Positions 44,445 to 53,606 are shown, numbered from the stretch's first letter. The stretch: DNA of 64,000 nucleotides from Sphingobacterium detergens (GCF_003610355.1 NZ_RAPY01000004.1:62001-126000), one strand, 5' to 3'. Translations and numbers: made by a program. The notes: generated by a model from the sequence alone, not told the origin.

Positions 44445-44545
44445 CATGACCCTATTAAGTGATAACTTGTTAGGAGGTTACATGCTGTCTGACAAGGGGA
44501 GTTTAGATTGCAAATGATTGGAGAAAGCGGGGAGCTACTTAAAAG

Positions 44546-44578
44546 AAAAGGTCTCGATCCTAAGATCGAGACCTTTTT
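44546..44578. terminator. Bidirectional terminator after the decarboxylase gene
   Basis: AAAAGGTCTCGATC pairs perfectly with GATCGAGACCTTTT around CTAA, with T-runs on both sides. It lies 80 bases beyond the reverse-strand decarboxylase stop. The CTCGATC core matches the terminator at 27071. Confidence 0.85.
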
Positions 44579-44657
44579 CTCTATGATTGATTAGCATACC
44601 TTCTTTCTAAAAAGATACGTTAAAATTTATAGCATCATTTTATTTAGGTGGGGTATC

Positions 44658-46049
44658 TTATTGATAACCCAATAGCTTCATGACTTGCTTGGAATTTTGT
44701 TCCTCTCCAAATACTTCGTAGTTGAAAGTCTCATCTCTATTTCTACGCACTAATACATGTTTAGGAGAAGGAAGTAGGCAATGATGAATTCCGCCGTATC
44801 CACTCAATACATCTTGGTAAGCTCCAGTATGGAAGAATCCTAAATATTGTACTTTACGTGTTTTAGGCATAAAAACAGAGTTCATATGTGCTTCCTGATT
44901 GTAGTAATCTTGGCCATCACAAGTAATTCCACCCAAATTGACACGTTCGTATTCCGAGTCCCAGTTGTTGATTGGTAATAGAATATATTTTTGGTTCAAT
45001 GCCCAAACGTCAGGTAAGTTTGTAATGAAAGATCCATCAATCATAAACCAGCGCTCGCGGTCATTTTGTTGCTTACGTCCAAGTACTTTGTATAGGATGC
45101 CAGATGCTTCAGCAACGGTGTATTTGCCAAATTCTGTAATGATATCTGGTTCCATTACTTCGTGGTGTGCACAGATCTGTTTGATCCGATTGACGATTTC
45201 GTTGACCATGTATTCATAATCAAAATCGTGTACCAATGAATCTTTAAAAGGCATTCCGCCACCGATATCCAACGTATCTAAATCAGGATTTATCTTTTTG
45301 AATTTACAATAGAGGGTAACATATTTTTCCAGCTCATTCCAGTAATATGGCGTGTCTGATATCCCTGAATTGATAAAGAAGTGAAGTAGTTTTACTTTGA
45401 AGTTGGGATTGTCCGCTATTTTGTTATTATAGAATTCTACAACATCTTCTTGACGAATACCCAGTCGTGATGTATAAAATTGGGAATCTGGTTGTTCCTC
45501 CGAAGCTATGCGAATACCCAGAGCACAAGGTTCATCCAATTCAATCTCATCATCATAGAGGTTGAATTCTTCTTTGTTGTCCAGTACCGGTATAATATTT
45601 TTATATCCATCATGGATCATATCAACAATATACTGTTTGTACTGATAGGTTTTAAATCCATTACAGATGACTGTGATGTCTTTTGTCACGGTACCTTGTC
45701 TCTCCAGTGAATCAATCATCGGCATGTCAAATGCAGACGAAGTTTCAAGGTGGATGTCATTTTTCAAGGCTTCTTCTACGATGTGCTTGAAATGGGAAGA
45801 TTTGGTGCAATAACAGTATTTGTAAGATCCACGATAGTTGTGCTTCAGAATAGCGGTCTGAAACAAGATTTTCGCTTGTTGAATTTTTTTGCTGACGATA
45901 GGCAAATAAGTAAAACGTAACGGCGTACCGTACGTTTCTATCATTTCCATTAAATTCAAATCGTGGAAATACAATTCGTCGTCGATGATTTCGAATCCGT
46001 CTTGCGGAAAACCAACACTTAAGTCAAGAAATTCCTGATAGCTCTGCAT
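44658..46049 (-). CDS. Fold-III PLP-dependent decarboxylase, probable arginine decarboxylase
   Basis: This 463-residue enzyme is of the alanine-racemase-fold (fold III) decarboxylase group that includes diaminopimelate, ornithine and arginine decarboxylases. YKYCYCTKSSHFKHI supplies the PLP-binding Lys, LETSSAFDMPMIDSLERQG follows, LLHFFINSGIS is the region of the His that stacks on PLP, and DTLDIGGGMPF is the phosphate-binding Gly-rich loop. EPDIITEFGKYTVAEASGI carries the substrate-site region. It is much shorter than the ~630-residue SpeA enzymes; I recall similar ~460-residue proteins in Bacteroidota annotated as arginine decarboxylases. It is divergent from argS, consistent with, but not proof of, arginine as substrate. 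Polyamine synthesis is the probable role. Confidence 0.72.
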   Translation of the reverse strand: MQSYQEFLDLSVGFPQDGFEIIDDELYFHDLNLMEMIETYGTPLRFTYLPIVSKKIQQAKILFQTAILKHNYRGSYKYCYCTKSSHFKHIVEEALKNDIHLETSSAFDMPMIDSLERQGTVTKDITVICNGFKTYQYKQYIVDMIHDGYKNIIPVLDNKEEFNLYDDEIELDEPCALGIRIASEEQPDSQFYTSRLGIRQEDVVEFYNNKIADNPNFKVKLLHFFINSGISDTPYYWNELEKYVTLYCKFKKINPDLDTLDIGGGMPFKDSLVHDFDYEYMVNEIVNRIKQICAHHEVMEPDIITEFGKYTVAEASGILYKVLGRKQQNDRERWFMIDGSFITNLPDVWALNQKYILLPINNWDSEYERVNLGGITCDGQDYYNQEAHMNSVFMPKTRKVQYLGFFHTGAYQDVLSGYGGIHHCLLPSPKHVLVRRNRDETFNYEVFGEEQNSKQVMKLLGYQ

Positions 46050-46064
46050 TTTTTATTATTTTTG

Positions 46065-46072
46065 CAAAGATA
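46065..46072 (-). promoter_or_regulatory. Candidate -7 box of the decarboxylase gene
   Basis: The reverse strand reads TATCTTTG, matching TAnnTTTG. It ends only 15 bases before the start codon, predicting a very short leader without a Shine-Dalgarno site. No -33 TTG was found at standard spacing. Confidence 0.45.
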
Positions 46073-46157
46073 TACTTTAATGGTGAATACCTAAATAAGG
46101 AATGTTATTTATTTCCAGTTCACTATCAGGAAGTTGTAAAATTTACAAAATCATTAA

Positions 46158-47942
46158 ATGGCAAATTCTATTCAAAGGCGACTTGTTGAAGTCACTGTAC
46201 AGGCTGTTAAAGCGCTTTACAATGCAGATATTTTAGAACATCAAATTGCTTTACAAGCGACTCGAAAGGAGTTTGAAGGGCAGATTACAATCGTAACTTT
46301 TCCCGTAACTCGCTTTTCGAAATCGTCTCCAGAGCAAACAGGTAAAGAAATCGGTACCTATTTGCAACAGCATATAACTGAAATATCGGACTTCAATGTG
46401 ATAAAAGGCTTTTTGAATATTGTGCTTTCCGATGACTATTGGGTTTCCTTGTTGAATGAAACGATTGTTGCCAAAGATTTTGGTGTTTTCCCAGCGAATG
46501 GAAAGAAATTGATGGTTGAATATTCTTCGCCAAATACCAATAAACCATTGCATTTGGGGCATATCCGAAATAATCTGTTAGGTTATTCCGTCGCTGAAAT
46601 CTTGAAAGCTTATGGTTACGAAGTCATCAAGGCAAATTTGGTGAACGATCGTGGTATACATATTTGTAAATCCATGCTGGCTTGGCAGAAATTCGGTGCG
46701 GGAGAAACGCCTGAATCTACCGGAATGAAAGGTGACCACCTTGTGGGGAAATACTATGTATTCTTCGATAAGGAGTATAAGAAAGAAATTGAAACATTGA
46801 AAGCTGAAGGGCAGTCGGAAGATGAAGCAAAAAAGAATGCTCCATTGATGAAGGAGGCTCAGTCTATGCTTCAAAAATGGGAGGCAGGAGACGAAGAGGT
46901 TATTACGCTTTGGAAAACGATGAACAGTTGGGTCTACGCTGGTTTTGAAAAAACCTATAAGCAATTGGGCGTAGACTTTGATAAATATTATTACGAATCT
47001 GATACCTATCTTTTAGGGAAAGATATCATTCAGGAAGGACTGGACAAAGGTGTTTTCTTTAAGAAAGAAGACAACTCTGTTTGGATAGATCTGACAGATG
47101 AAGGACTGGACCAAAAATTGGTACTCCGTGGCGATGGTACTTCAGTTTATATTACACAGGATTTAGGTACTGCGCAGCTTAAATATGATGAGTTCAAAAT
47201 GAGTGAATCTATTTACGTTGTCGGTAATGAACAAGATTACCATTTCAAGGTTTTGTTTTTGATCCTTAAAAAACTAGGTAAATCATGGGCTGACGGTTTG
47301 TTCCACTTATCTTATGGTATGGTTGACTTACCTTCGGGTAAAATGAAATCACGTGAGGGAACAGTGGTGGATGCTGATGATTTAATGGACGAAATGCTTA
47401 AAACAGCACAGGAGCGTACAGAAGAACTGGGGAAAACCGAAGGTCTAGCTGAAGACGCCAAGGCTGCACTTTATAATACCATAGGGATGGGAGCATTGAA
47501 GTACTTTTTATTGAAAGTAGATCCAAAGAAACGTCTATTGTTTGATCCAAGCGAATCTGTAGATTTTCAGGGCCATACTGGACCTTTTATCCAATACACA
47601 CATGCACGTATTAAATCTGTATTGAGTAAGGCTGAATTTGATGCCAATAGCCCTGTTTCCGTACTGACATCCATTTCGCCTTATGAACGTGATCTGATTC
47701 AGCAGTTGGGAGCATTTCCTGAAACTATTGAAGCGTCTGCACAGGAATTTAGTCCGGCGCAATTGGCAAATTACATTTACGAGGTTGCCAAGTTATATAA
47801 TAAATTTTATCACGAAGAGAGCATATTGAAAGCCGAAGCCAATGATGTAAAGAATTTTAGATTACATCTGTCCGCTGCTGCAGCGAAAGTTATCGCCAAA
47901 GGAATGGGCTTGTTGGGTATCTGTGTACCTGAAAGAATGTAA
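46158..47942 (+). CDS. argS: Arginyl-tRNA synthetase
   Basis: This 594-residue class I synthetase charges tRNA-Arg. The HIGH motif is PLHLGHIRNN (HLGH at 132-135) after VEYSSPNTNK, and the KMSKS-like loop is GKMKSREG (395-402). The N-terminal ~100 residues form the tRNA D-loop-recognition (Add-1) domain, and the C-terminal DALR anticodon-binding helical domain ends with the typical MGLLGICVPERM. TGPFIQYTHARIKS is the conserved linking block. Length is normal. It is followed after 4 bases by an Idh/MocA-type oxidoreductase gene. Essential housekeeping function. Confidence 0.97.
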   Translation: MANSIQRRLVEVTVQAVKALYNADILEHQIALQATRKEFEGQITIVTFPVTRFSKSSPEQTGKEIGTYLQQHITEISDFNVIKGFLNIVLSDDYWVSLLNETIVAKDFGVFPANGKKLMVEYSSPNTNKPLHLGHIRNNLLGYSVAEILKAYGYEVIKANLVNDRGIHICKSMLAWQKFGAGETPESTGMKGDHLVGKYYVFFDKEYKKEIETLKAEGQSEDEAKKNAPLMKEAQSMLQKWEAGDEEVITLWKTMNSWVYAGFEKTYKQLGVDFDKYYYESDTYLLGKDIIQEGLDKGVFFKKEDNSVWIDLTDEGLDQKLVLRGDGTSVYITQDLGTAQLKYDEFKMSESIYVVGNEQDYHFKVLFLILKKLGKSWADGLFHLSYGMVDLPSGKMKSREGTVVDADDLMDEMLKTAQERTEELGKTEGLAEDAKAALYNTIGMGALKYFLLKVDPKKRLLFDPSESVDFQGHTGPFIQYTHARIKSVLSKAEFDANSPVSVLTSISPYERDLIQQLGAFPETIEASAQEFSPAQLANYIYEVAKLYNKFYHEESILKAEANDVKNFRLHLSAAAAKVIAKGMGLLGICVPERM

Positions 47943-47946
47943 TGAT

Positions 47947-49023
47947 ATGAGGAAGATTCGTGTTGGCCTTATAGGCTTTGGTATTTCGGGACAGGTTTTT
48001 CATGCTCCTGTCATGCGTTCGATTGCGGCATTGGACCTTGTAAAGGTTACTGCGCGTAAGGCTGAGCAACAGGTGTTATTGAAAGAGCGTTTTCCGCAAG
48101 CTGAAATCGCTTTGTCTGCTGATGAAATTTTTGCTGATGATACGATCGAGCTGGTCGTGGTTGCGACTTCTAACGATATGCATTATCCAATGGCAAAACG
48201 TGCATTGGAGGCAGGAAAACATGTCGTTGTTGAAAAACCGTTTACAAATACGGTAGAACAAGCAGATGAGTTGATCGCCTTAGCGAAAGAAAAGAATTTG
48301 GTGCTTGCCCCTTATCATAATTTGAGATTTACTTCGGATTTCCGTACACTCGTGAAAATCATAGCAGGTGGACGATTGGGTAGGATTGTAAATCTGGAAT
48401 CGAGATTTGACCGTTTCCGGAATTATTTGCGACCAAATGCCTGGCGTGAGGAAAATCTGCCTGGATCGGGTATATTTTACGATTTAGGCCCACATCTTAT
48501 CGATCAGGCTTTGCAGTTATTTGGAAAGCCGAATGCTGTATTTGCAGATCTTGCCGTACAACGTGATCATGCAAAGACTATTGACAATTTTGACTGTATC
48601 TTGTACTACGATAACCTGAGAGTTTCGCTAAAAGGATCAATGCTTGCGAAAGAACCAACCCCACGATATCGCCTTTTTGGTATGAATGGCAATTTTGTAA
48701 AAAATGGCGTTGACCCCCAAGAAGCATTATTGCGGGATGGTAAGTTCCCCGATGAAGACCCAAATTGGGGCGAAGAGGATCCAAGTATTTATGGTAAACT
48801 GAACATTGTCGAAGACGGCAGAGATGTCGAGGAAATTATTGCGTCGGAACGTGGATCATATCCTGATTTTTATCAAAATGTTGCGGATACTATTTTAGGT
48901 CAAGCTACCTTAATCGCTTCACCGGAGCAGGCGCGAGATGTGATTCGTATCATCGAGCTTGGCTATCAGAGTCAATCAGAACGACGTGTCATTTCAACTG
49001 AAGATCAATTGATTGCTTATTAA
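47947..49023 (+). CDS. Gfo/Idh/MocA-family oxidoreductase
   Basis: This protein of about 358 residues has the N-terminal NAD(P)-binding Rossmann start RVGLIGFGISGQVFHAPVMR. The conserved EKPFTNTVEQADELI segment with its catalytic-region Lys follows, and GSGIFYDLGPHLIDQALQLF contains the His that acts in sugar-dehydrogenase relatives. The C-terminal beta-sheet domain is complete. Substrate is probably a sugar or inositol derivative, not predictable here; some relatives such as YdgJ/YceM are poorly defined. The ATG at 47947 is chosen because the frame upstream overlaps argS and adds no family sequence. Confidence 0.88.
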   Translation: MRKIRVGLIGFGISGQVFHAPVMRSIAALDLVKVTARKAEQQVLLKERFPQAEIALSADEIFADDTIELVVVATSNDMHYPMAKRALEAGKHVVVEKPFTNTVEQADELIALAKEKNLVLAPYHNLRFTSDFRTLVKIIAGGRLGRIVNLESRFDRFRNYLRPNAWREENLPGSGIFYDLGPHLIDQALQLFGKPNAVFADLAVQRDHAKTIDNFDCILYYDNLRVSLKGSMLAKEPTPRYRLFGMNGNFVKNGVDPQEALLRDGKFPDEDPNWGEEDPSIYGKLNIVEDGRDVEEIIASERGSYPDFYQNVADTILGQATLIASPEQARDVIRIIELGYQSQSERRVISTEDQLIAY

Positions 49024-49032
49024 TATAAGACT

Positions 49033-50226
49033 GTGGATATATACGATGCTATTATCATTGGTGGTGGTGCCTGTGGTTTAATGTGTGCAACACAAGCAGG
49101 ATTGCTGGGAAAGAAAACGTTGCTATTGGAGCGGAATGATAAGGTGGGAGCAAAGATCTTGATTTCAGGTGGTGGAAGGTGCAATTACACAAATACCGGA
49201 ACTACAATTGCTAATTTTATCTCTGAAAATCCAGATTTTTTGCATGGGATATTTAAGCAATGGACCGTCGAGGATACCATTGATTTTTTCGAAGCATACG
49301 GTATTAAAGGACAGGAAAAGACCTTAGGACAACTGTTTCCCGAAACCAATAAAGCCAAAGATATCGTTGCGATATTTTCGAAAATTCTTTATGAAACTGA
49401 ACAGGATATAGCGCTCAATACGCTTGTGAAATCTGTTGAAAAGAGCGCCAATGGATTTGTCGTTCAGGTAGAGACTTCGAAAGGAGCGTATCAGTATGAA
49501 ACTAAGAAGCTGGTGATTGCCTCAGGAGGACTGCCGGTTCAAAAACTAGGCGCATCTGATTTTGGATTGCGTGTTGCAAAGCAGTTTGAACTAGAAATTG
49601 TGAAAACCGCGCCAGCACTGGTACCATTGACAATTACCGGTAAAGATGCGGATTGGTATACTTCCCTAGCCGGCAATTCGGTATTTTCGAAAGTCTCCAC
49701 AGCCAATATGTCTTTTGAAGAGAATATATTGTTTACGCACTGGGGGTTGAGCGGCCCTGCAATTCTTCAGATATCAAGCTATTGGAAACCGGGACAGGAG
49801 ATTACGATAGACTTGCTCCCAAATTTTAATCTGGAACAGTTGATCAAGGAAGAGCGGCAGCAGGGCGGGAAGCGATTGGTCTCACAATTGCTGAATGACT
49901 ATTTTAGTCGAAAACTGGTGGATGCGCTTGGCAAATTCCTTACATTGGATATCAAAATAGCATCTTTGAGCAAAGCTGACGCTAAGTCGATTGTAGATAC
50001 GGTTCACCGTTTTAAGGTCAAGCCCGCAGGTGATAAGGGCTATGATAAAGCCGAGGTGATGCGCGGCGGTGTTTCTACGGCGGAACTGCAGGGCAAAACA
50101 TTAGAATCCAAGAAAATACCCGGTCTTTATTTTGGAGGTGAGACTGTCGATGTGACGGGCTGGCTTGGCGGATATAATTTCCAATGGGCCTGGGCAAGTG
50201 GTTATGCGATTGCACAAGCTATTTAG
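49033..50226 (+). CDS. NAD(P)/FAD-dependent oxidoreductase, BaiN/YhiN (HI0933) family
   Basis: This 397-residue flavoprotein begins at a GTG 9 bases after the preceding stop. FAD-binding starts with AIIIGGGACGLMCATQAGLL then ISGGGRCNYTNTG, the HI0933-type signature. HWGLSGPAILQISSYWKPG follows in the inserted domain, and the C-terminal flavin-closing motif is KKIPGLYFGGETVDVTGWLG then GYNFQWAWASGYAIAQA. Family members reduce or oxidise varied substrates (BaiN acts on bile acid derivatives; most others are unknown). It forms a short operon with the Idh/MocA oxidoreductase. The physiological reaction is unknown. Confidence 0.9.
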   Translation: MDIYDAIIIGGGACGLMCATQAGLLGKKTLLLERNDKVGAKILISGGGRCNYTNTGTTIANFISENPDFLHGIFKQWTVEDTIDFFEAYGIKGQEKTLGQLFPETNKAKDIVAIFSKILYETEQDIALNTLVKSVEKSANGFVVQVETSKGAYQYETKKLVIASGGLPVQKLGASDFGLRVAKQFELEIVKTAPALVPLTITGKDADWYTSLAGNSVFSKVSTANMSFEENILFTHWGLSGPAILQISSYWKPGQEITIDLLPNFNLEQLIKEERQQGGKRLVSQLLNDYFSRKLVDALGKFLTLDIKIASLSKADAKSIVDTVHRFKVKPAGDKGYDKAEVMRGGVSTAELQGKTLESKKIPGLYFGGETVDVTGWLGGYNFQWAWASGYAIAQAI

Positions 50227-50433
50227 AGTCCATCAACCCGATATCATTTGGTTGCAGTGCCGTGGTGTTTTATAAATACAGTGACTACCTGTTTACTAAC
50301 AATACAGCTTATTGGTTTCAGGTCAATCTCTGGTTTTACCGAAAAATGTTTTGAAGCTGAACTGAGGATCGATCAGAAGCTCGATATAATTAAATCCAGA
50401 CTTTTACGAAAAACGGTTAGAAGCTCAGTGATT

Positions 50434-51477
50434 CTATGCAGTATCAGTTGACTTTTCCGAACGATCAGGATATAATTGAGCTGCAGCAACCAAACGTTGC
50501 CTTATCCGACTTTGTAAATTGCGTGGAGCAATCACCTTGATCGCTTCACCAAATCCTAAAATTTCCCGCTCCAGTTCAAAGTTCAGGACAACATCAAGAC
50601 GAATTAATAAGGAGCCGTCGTCTTTTTTATCCAGGATCTGTTGAGAAGGATGGATAGGCTTGGTTTCTACATAAGGAGCATTTCTTGCATTTATTTCCAG
50701 AATAACACGATGGCCGCGATCTTTATGCGTTTTTGTGACTCCAATTGTATCGGAATAGTAACGTTCAAAATCTACCCCTGTATATTCTTTATACGAATTT
50801 TTTCCCATTTCCTCTATTGTTTCGATCCGATCTAAAGCAAGTGTCATTAATCCCTCGCTTTTTCTGTGGTGCCCAATGAGAAACCAACGATTACGGTATT
50901 CTTTTAATAGGTAGGGGGAGAATACCAGATCTTGTTTTTGTAGTGCTTTAAAAGATTGATAGCCTATTAGAAGTGGTGTTTTTTCACGAATAGCCTGATG
51001 GAGCTCGCTAATAAATGATAAGCCTTTCAAAAGATTATTGCTCTCCATTTGGATAATGGAAGGTTGATTATCTTTTTTAGTATGAATACTATCCTCAAGG
51101 CGTGCTACAATATCGCTCATTTCATCAAAACTCGAAAAGCCGCTGACATGTTTTAAGACCTCTACAGCTTCCTTCATTTTTTGCATATCGCCAACCGAAA
51201 TAGGCGAGTTGCTTATACTATAATTTGGGTCTTCGTAAGTATAAAACTTACGATGTGTGACAACAATAGGCGCATTATAACCTAATTTATTACTGCGCAT
51301 CAACTGTATATCGCCCTGAACAGTGCGTTTACTTATGCCATTCTTGATGCCTTCAAACTCATAGAGGGCATCAGAAACCTTTTCCATTAAGTCTTCTAAA
51401 GTCCACTTACGATGTCTTAACCGAAGACAGTTATCTATTGTTTTGTAGCGGATCAGTGCGAGTTTGTTTAATGCCAT
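50434..51477 (-). CDS. WYL-domain transcriptional regulator
   Basis: This 347-residue regulator has an N-terminal winged helix-turn-helix region (ALIRYKTIDNCLRLRHRKWT, then FEGIKNGISKRTVQGDIQLM). A WYL domain follows around LLIGYQSFKALQKQDLVFSP to YRNRWFLIGHHRKSEGLMTL (variant WFL instead of WYL), then a C-terminal WCX-like region. WYL domains sense nucleic-acid-derived or nucleotide ligands and commonly control stress or phage-defence genes. No defence gene is adjacent. The Met at 51477 is chosen because the frame, although open to 51693, would run antisense through the RNase P RNA. It is divergent from rnpB. Confidence 0.85.
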   Translation of the reverse strand: MALNKLALIRYKTIDNCLRLRHRKWTLEDLMEKVSDALYEFEGIKNGISKRTVQGDIQLMRSNKLGYNAPIVVTHRKFYTYEDPNYSISNSPISVGDMQKMKEAVEVLKHVSGFSSFDEMSDIVARLEDSIHTKKDNQPSIIQMESNNLLKGLSFISELHQAIREKTPLLIGYQSFKALQKQDLVFSPYLLKEYRNRWFLIGHHRKSEGLMTLALDRIETIEEMGKNSYKEYTGVDFERYYSDTIGVTKTHKDRGHRVILEINARNAPYVETKPIHPSQQILDKKDDGSLLIRLDVVLNFELEREILGFGEAIKVIAPRNLQSRIRQRLVAAAQLYPDRSEKSTDTA

Positions 51478-51597
51478 GTTTTGTTGATGCAAGTTTAGAT
51501 GAAAATACAAAAACTTTATCTTATCTACGCAAGAGTGTTGCGTAATTTTTGAGATGGGTAAAGCCTTATGCCCAGCTTTGTTGAAATTGTAAAGAAA

Positions 51598-51631
51598 TTG
51601 GCTGTTTATCCAAGTAAAATCGCTACTTTTG
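51598..51631 (+). promoter_or_regulatory. Promoter of rnpB
   Basis: TTG at 51598-51600 and TACTTTTG at 51624-51631 match the Bacteroidota TTG / TAnnTTTG consensus with 23-base spacing; the mature RNA begins about 4 bases later. Confidence 0.7.
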
Positions 51632-51634
51632 CAC

Positions 51635-52014
51635 AGAAGCAAACTGGTTCTATCGCTGCTCTTTTTGGGAGGAGAGGAAAGTCCGGGCAACATAGAGCGA
51701 CACGCTTCCTAACGGGAAGGATGTTATTTTAAATAGCAGACAGAAAGTGCCACAGAAAATATACCGCTTTTCGGAGTAAGGGTGAAAACGTAAGGTAAGA
51801 GCTTACGGTCTTGTATGGTAACATATATTACGGTAAACCTCGTGTGTTGAAAGACCAAATAGGTTGCGAAATCCGAAGGCTGCTCGTCTTCTTTCAATTT
51901 ATTGGAATTCGTAATGGGTAGGTTGATTGAGTTTGTCAGCGATGGCAAATCTAGATAAATGATAGAAATTCCACTTCGGTGGTCTACAGAACCCGGCTTA
52001 CAAGGTTTGCTTCT
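51635..52014 (+). ncRNA. rnpB: RNase P RNA (class A)
   Basis: This catalytic RNA processes tRNA 5' ends. The ends pair as helix P1: AGAAGCAAAC at 51635 and GTTTGCTTCT finishing at 52014. Universal core blocks are present: GAGGAAAGTCCGGGC near the 5' end, ACAGAAA in the middle, GGGTGAAAACG, and ACAGAACCCGGCTTACA near the 3' end. A T-run follows. The preceding promoter has a canonical -7 box. Length of about 380 nucleotides fits Bacteroidota forms. The 3' and 5' boundaries are estimated from P1. Confidence 0.96.
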
Positions 52015-52081
52015 TTTTCGCTAATTGCTAAAAAAACCTTATATTGATTTCCGTAATTGAAAATAGCATAACGCTGAATTT

Positions 52082-53473
52082 ATGAGTACAATTTTAATCA
52101 TTGACGATGAACGCGCCATCAGAAGCTCTTTGCGTGATATCTTAGAATACGAAGATTATACGATTTTAGATGTTGACAATGGTCGTGATGGATTGGAGAT
52201 CTTAAAAAAAGAAAAGGTCAACTTGGTTCTGTGTGATATCAAGATGAATAATATGGACGGGATGGAAGTGTTATCTGAGGCACATCAGAGTAGTCCAGAT
52301 ATTCCTTTTATAATGATCTCTGGCCATGGAACGATTGAAACCGCGGTTGAGGCAGCAAAAAAAGGAGCTTTTGACTTTTTGGAAAAACCACTGGATCTAA
52401 ACCGATTGCTCATTACGGTTCGGAATGCGCTGGATAAAAGTTCTCTTGTCACTGAAACCAAAGTATTAAAACGAAAAGTAAGCAGCTCAAAAACCAAAGA
52501 TATATTAGGGGAGTCGGGTGCAATTAAACGTATCAAAGAGACGATAGATCGTGTGGCTCCAACAGAAGCGAGAGTTCTGATTACCGGTGCAAATGGTTCA
52601 GGTAAAGAGCTTGTGGCCCGTTGGTTGCATGAGAAATCAAATCGTTCACAAGCGCCATTGATTGAAGTAAACTGTGCTGCCATTCCTTCAGAATTGATCG
52701 AATCAGAATTGTTTGGACATGAAAAAGGATCATTTACTTCAGCAATTAAACAACGTATCGGTAAATTTGAACAGGCGAGTGGTGGGACATTGTTTTTGGA
52801 CGAGATCGGTGATATGAGCCTTTCCGCTCAGGCCAAAGTGTTGCGTGCTTTACAGGAACATAAAATAACCAGAGTTGGTGGTGACAAAGAGATTGATGTC
52901 AATGTACGTGTTGTAGCTGCGACCAATAAAGATTTGTTAAAGGAAATTGAAGACGGCAATTTTAGAATGGACTTATATCATCGCCTCTCGGTGATTTTAA
53001 TCCATGTGCCAGCGCTGATAGATCGTGTTGATGATATTCCATTGCTTTCAACAAACTTTTGTGAAGAAATATGTATGGAATATGGTATTCCTGTAAAGGA
53101 AATTACAAATGCGGCGATGAGAGAATTAAGCCATCTTCCATGGACAGGAAATATTCGTGAATTGCGTAATATGATTGAACGACTTATTATTTTGAGTGAT
53201 AAATCTATTACCGATAAGGATGTTGTCGCATTTGCTAATCCTTCACGTGAACCGGTAAATGGAATTGCCCACGAAAAGGGGACGGTGAATTACGGCCTAG
53301 ATATGGATTCGTTTGACTCTTTCCAAGATTATAAGGATCATGCGGAAAAAGAATTTATAAAATATAAATTGGAGAAAAATAACTGGAATGTTTCCAAGAC
53401 TGCAGATGATCTGGATATACAACGGAGTCATCTCTATAGTAAGATTGAAAAGTTTGGTCTCAAAAGAGACTAG
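52082..53473 (+). CDS. NtrC-type response regulator (REC-AAA+-HTH) with altered sigma-54 loop
   Basis: This 463-residue regulator has an N-terminal receiver domain (phospho-acceptor Asp52 in CDIKM, Lys102 in EKPLD), a central AAA+ domain with Walker A GANGSGKE (169-176) and Walker B TLFLDEIGD (236-244), arginine-finger region FRMDLYHRL, and a C-terminal Fis-type helix-turn-helix (DLDIQRSHLYSKIEKFG). The loop that normally reads GAFTGA and contacts sigma-54 is GSFTSA (216-221), so both the second and fifth positions differ. I recall related GAFTSA/GSFTSA variants in other Bacteroidota. The change may abolish or weaken sigma-54 remodelling. No sensor kinase is adjacent. It is 67 bases downstream of rnpB. 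Confidence 0.9.
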   Translation: MSTILIIDDERAIRSSLRDILEYEDYTILDVDNGRDGLEILKKEKVNLVLCDIKMNNMDGMEVLSEAHQSSPDIPFIMISGHGTIETAVEAAKKGAFDFLEKPLDLNRLLITVRNALDKSSLVTETKVLKRKVSSSKTKDILGESGAIKRIKETIDRVAPTEARVLITGANGSGKELVARWLHEKSNRSQAPLIEVNCAAIPSELIESELFGHEKGSFTSAIKQRIGKFEQASGGTLFLDEIGDMSLSAQAKVLRALQEHKITRVGGDKEIDVNVRVVAATNKDLLKEIEDGNFRMDLYHRLSVILIHVPALIDRVDDIPLLSTNFCEEICMEYGIPVKEITNAAMRELSHLPWTGNIRELRNMIERLIILSDKSITDKDVVAFANPSREPVNGIAHEKGTVNYGLDMDSFDSFQDYKDHAEKEFIKYKLEKNNWNVSKTADDLDIQRSHLYSKIEKFGLKRD

Positions 53474-53474
53474 C

Positions 53475-53510
53475 AAAAACAAGGGCTTCTTTTGGAAGCC
53501 CTTGTTTTTT
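53475..53510. terminator. Bidirectional hairpin terminator
   Basis: AAAAACAAGGGCTTC pairs exactly with GAAGCCCTTGTTTTT around a five-base loop. It ends the response-regulator gene and can also serve the convergent HAD gene. Confidence 0.9.
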
Positions 53511-53606
53511 TATAAACCCTTGTAATAGTTCTTATGTGTAATGTGAAGCTGCACTGCTAAAATGATCCTAATGTCCAATAATCGATCATTTTATTAGGAG
53601 GTTTTT

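Larger units (their letters stand above)
44171..44657. other. Intergenic region with a structured middle and two terminators
   Basis: This 487-base gap between convergent genes contains terminators at 44233-44267 and 44546-44578. Between them is a structured stretch (44383-44470) with long inverted and direct repeats. I see no convincing ORF. Confidence 0.55.

Noticed and set aside
50248..50451. Forward 67-residue ORF between the flavoprotein and the WYL gene
   Set aside because: Lacks family features and overlaps the reverse WYL coding end; none of the frames in the gap looks like a maintained gene.
50434..51477. WYL regulator as a sign of a phage-defence island
   Set aside because: No defence nuclease, helicase, toxin-antitoxin or mobile gene is nearby; the neighbours are housekeeping.
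51478..51693. N-terminal extension of the WYL regulator reading frame
   Set aside because: It would run antisense through the 5' end of RNase P RNA and its promoter and carries no family sequence; the Met at 51477 gives the expected start.
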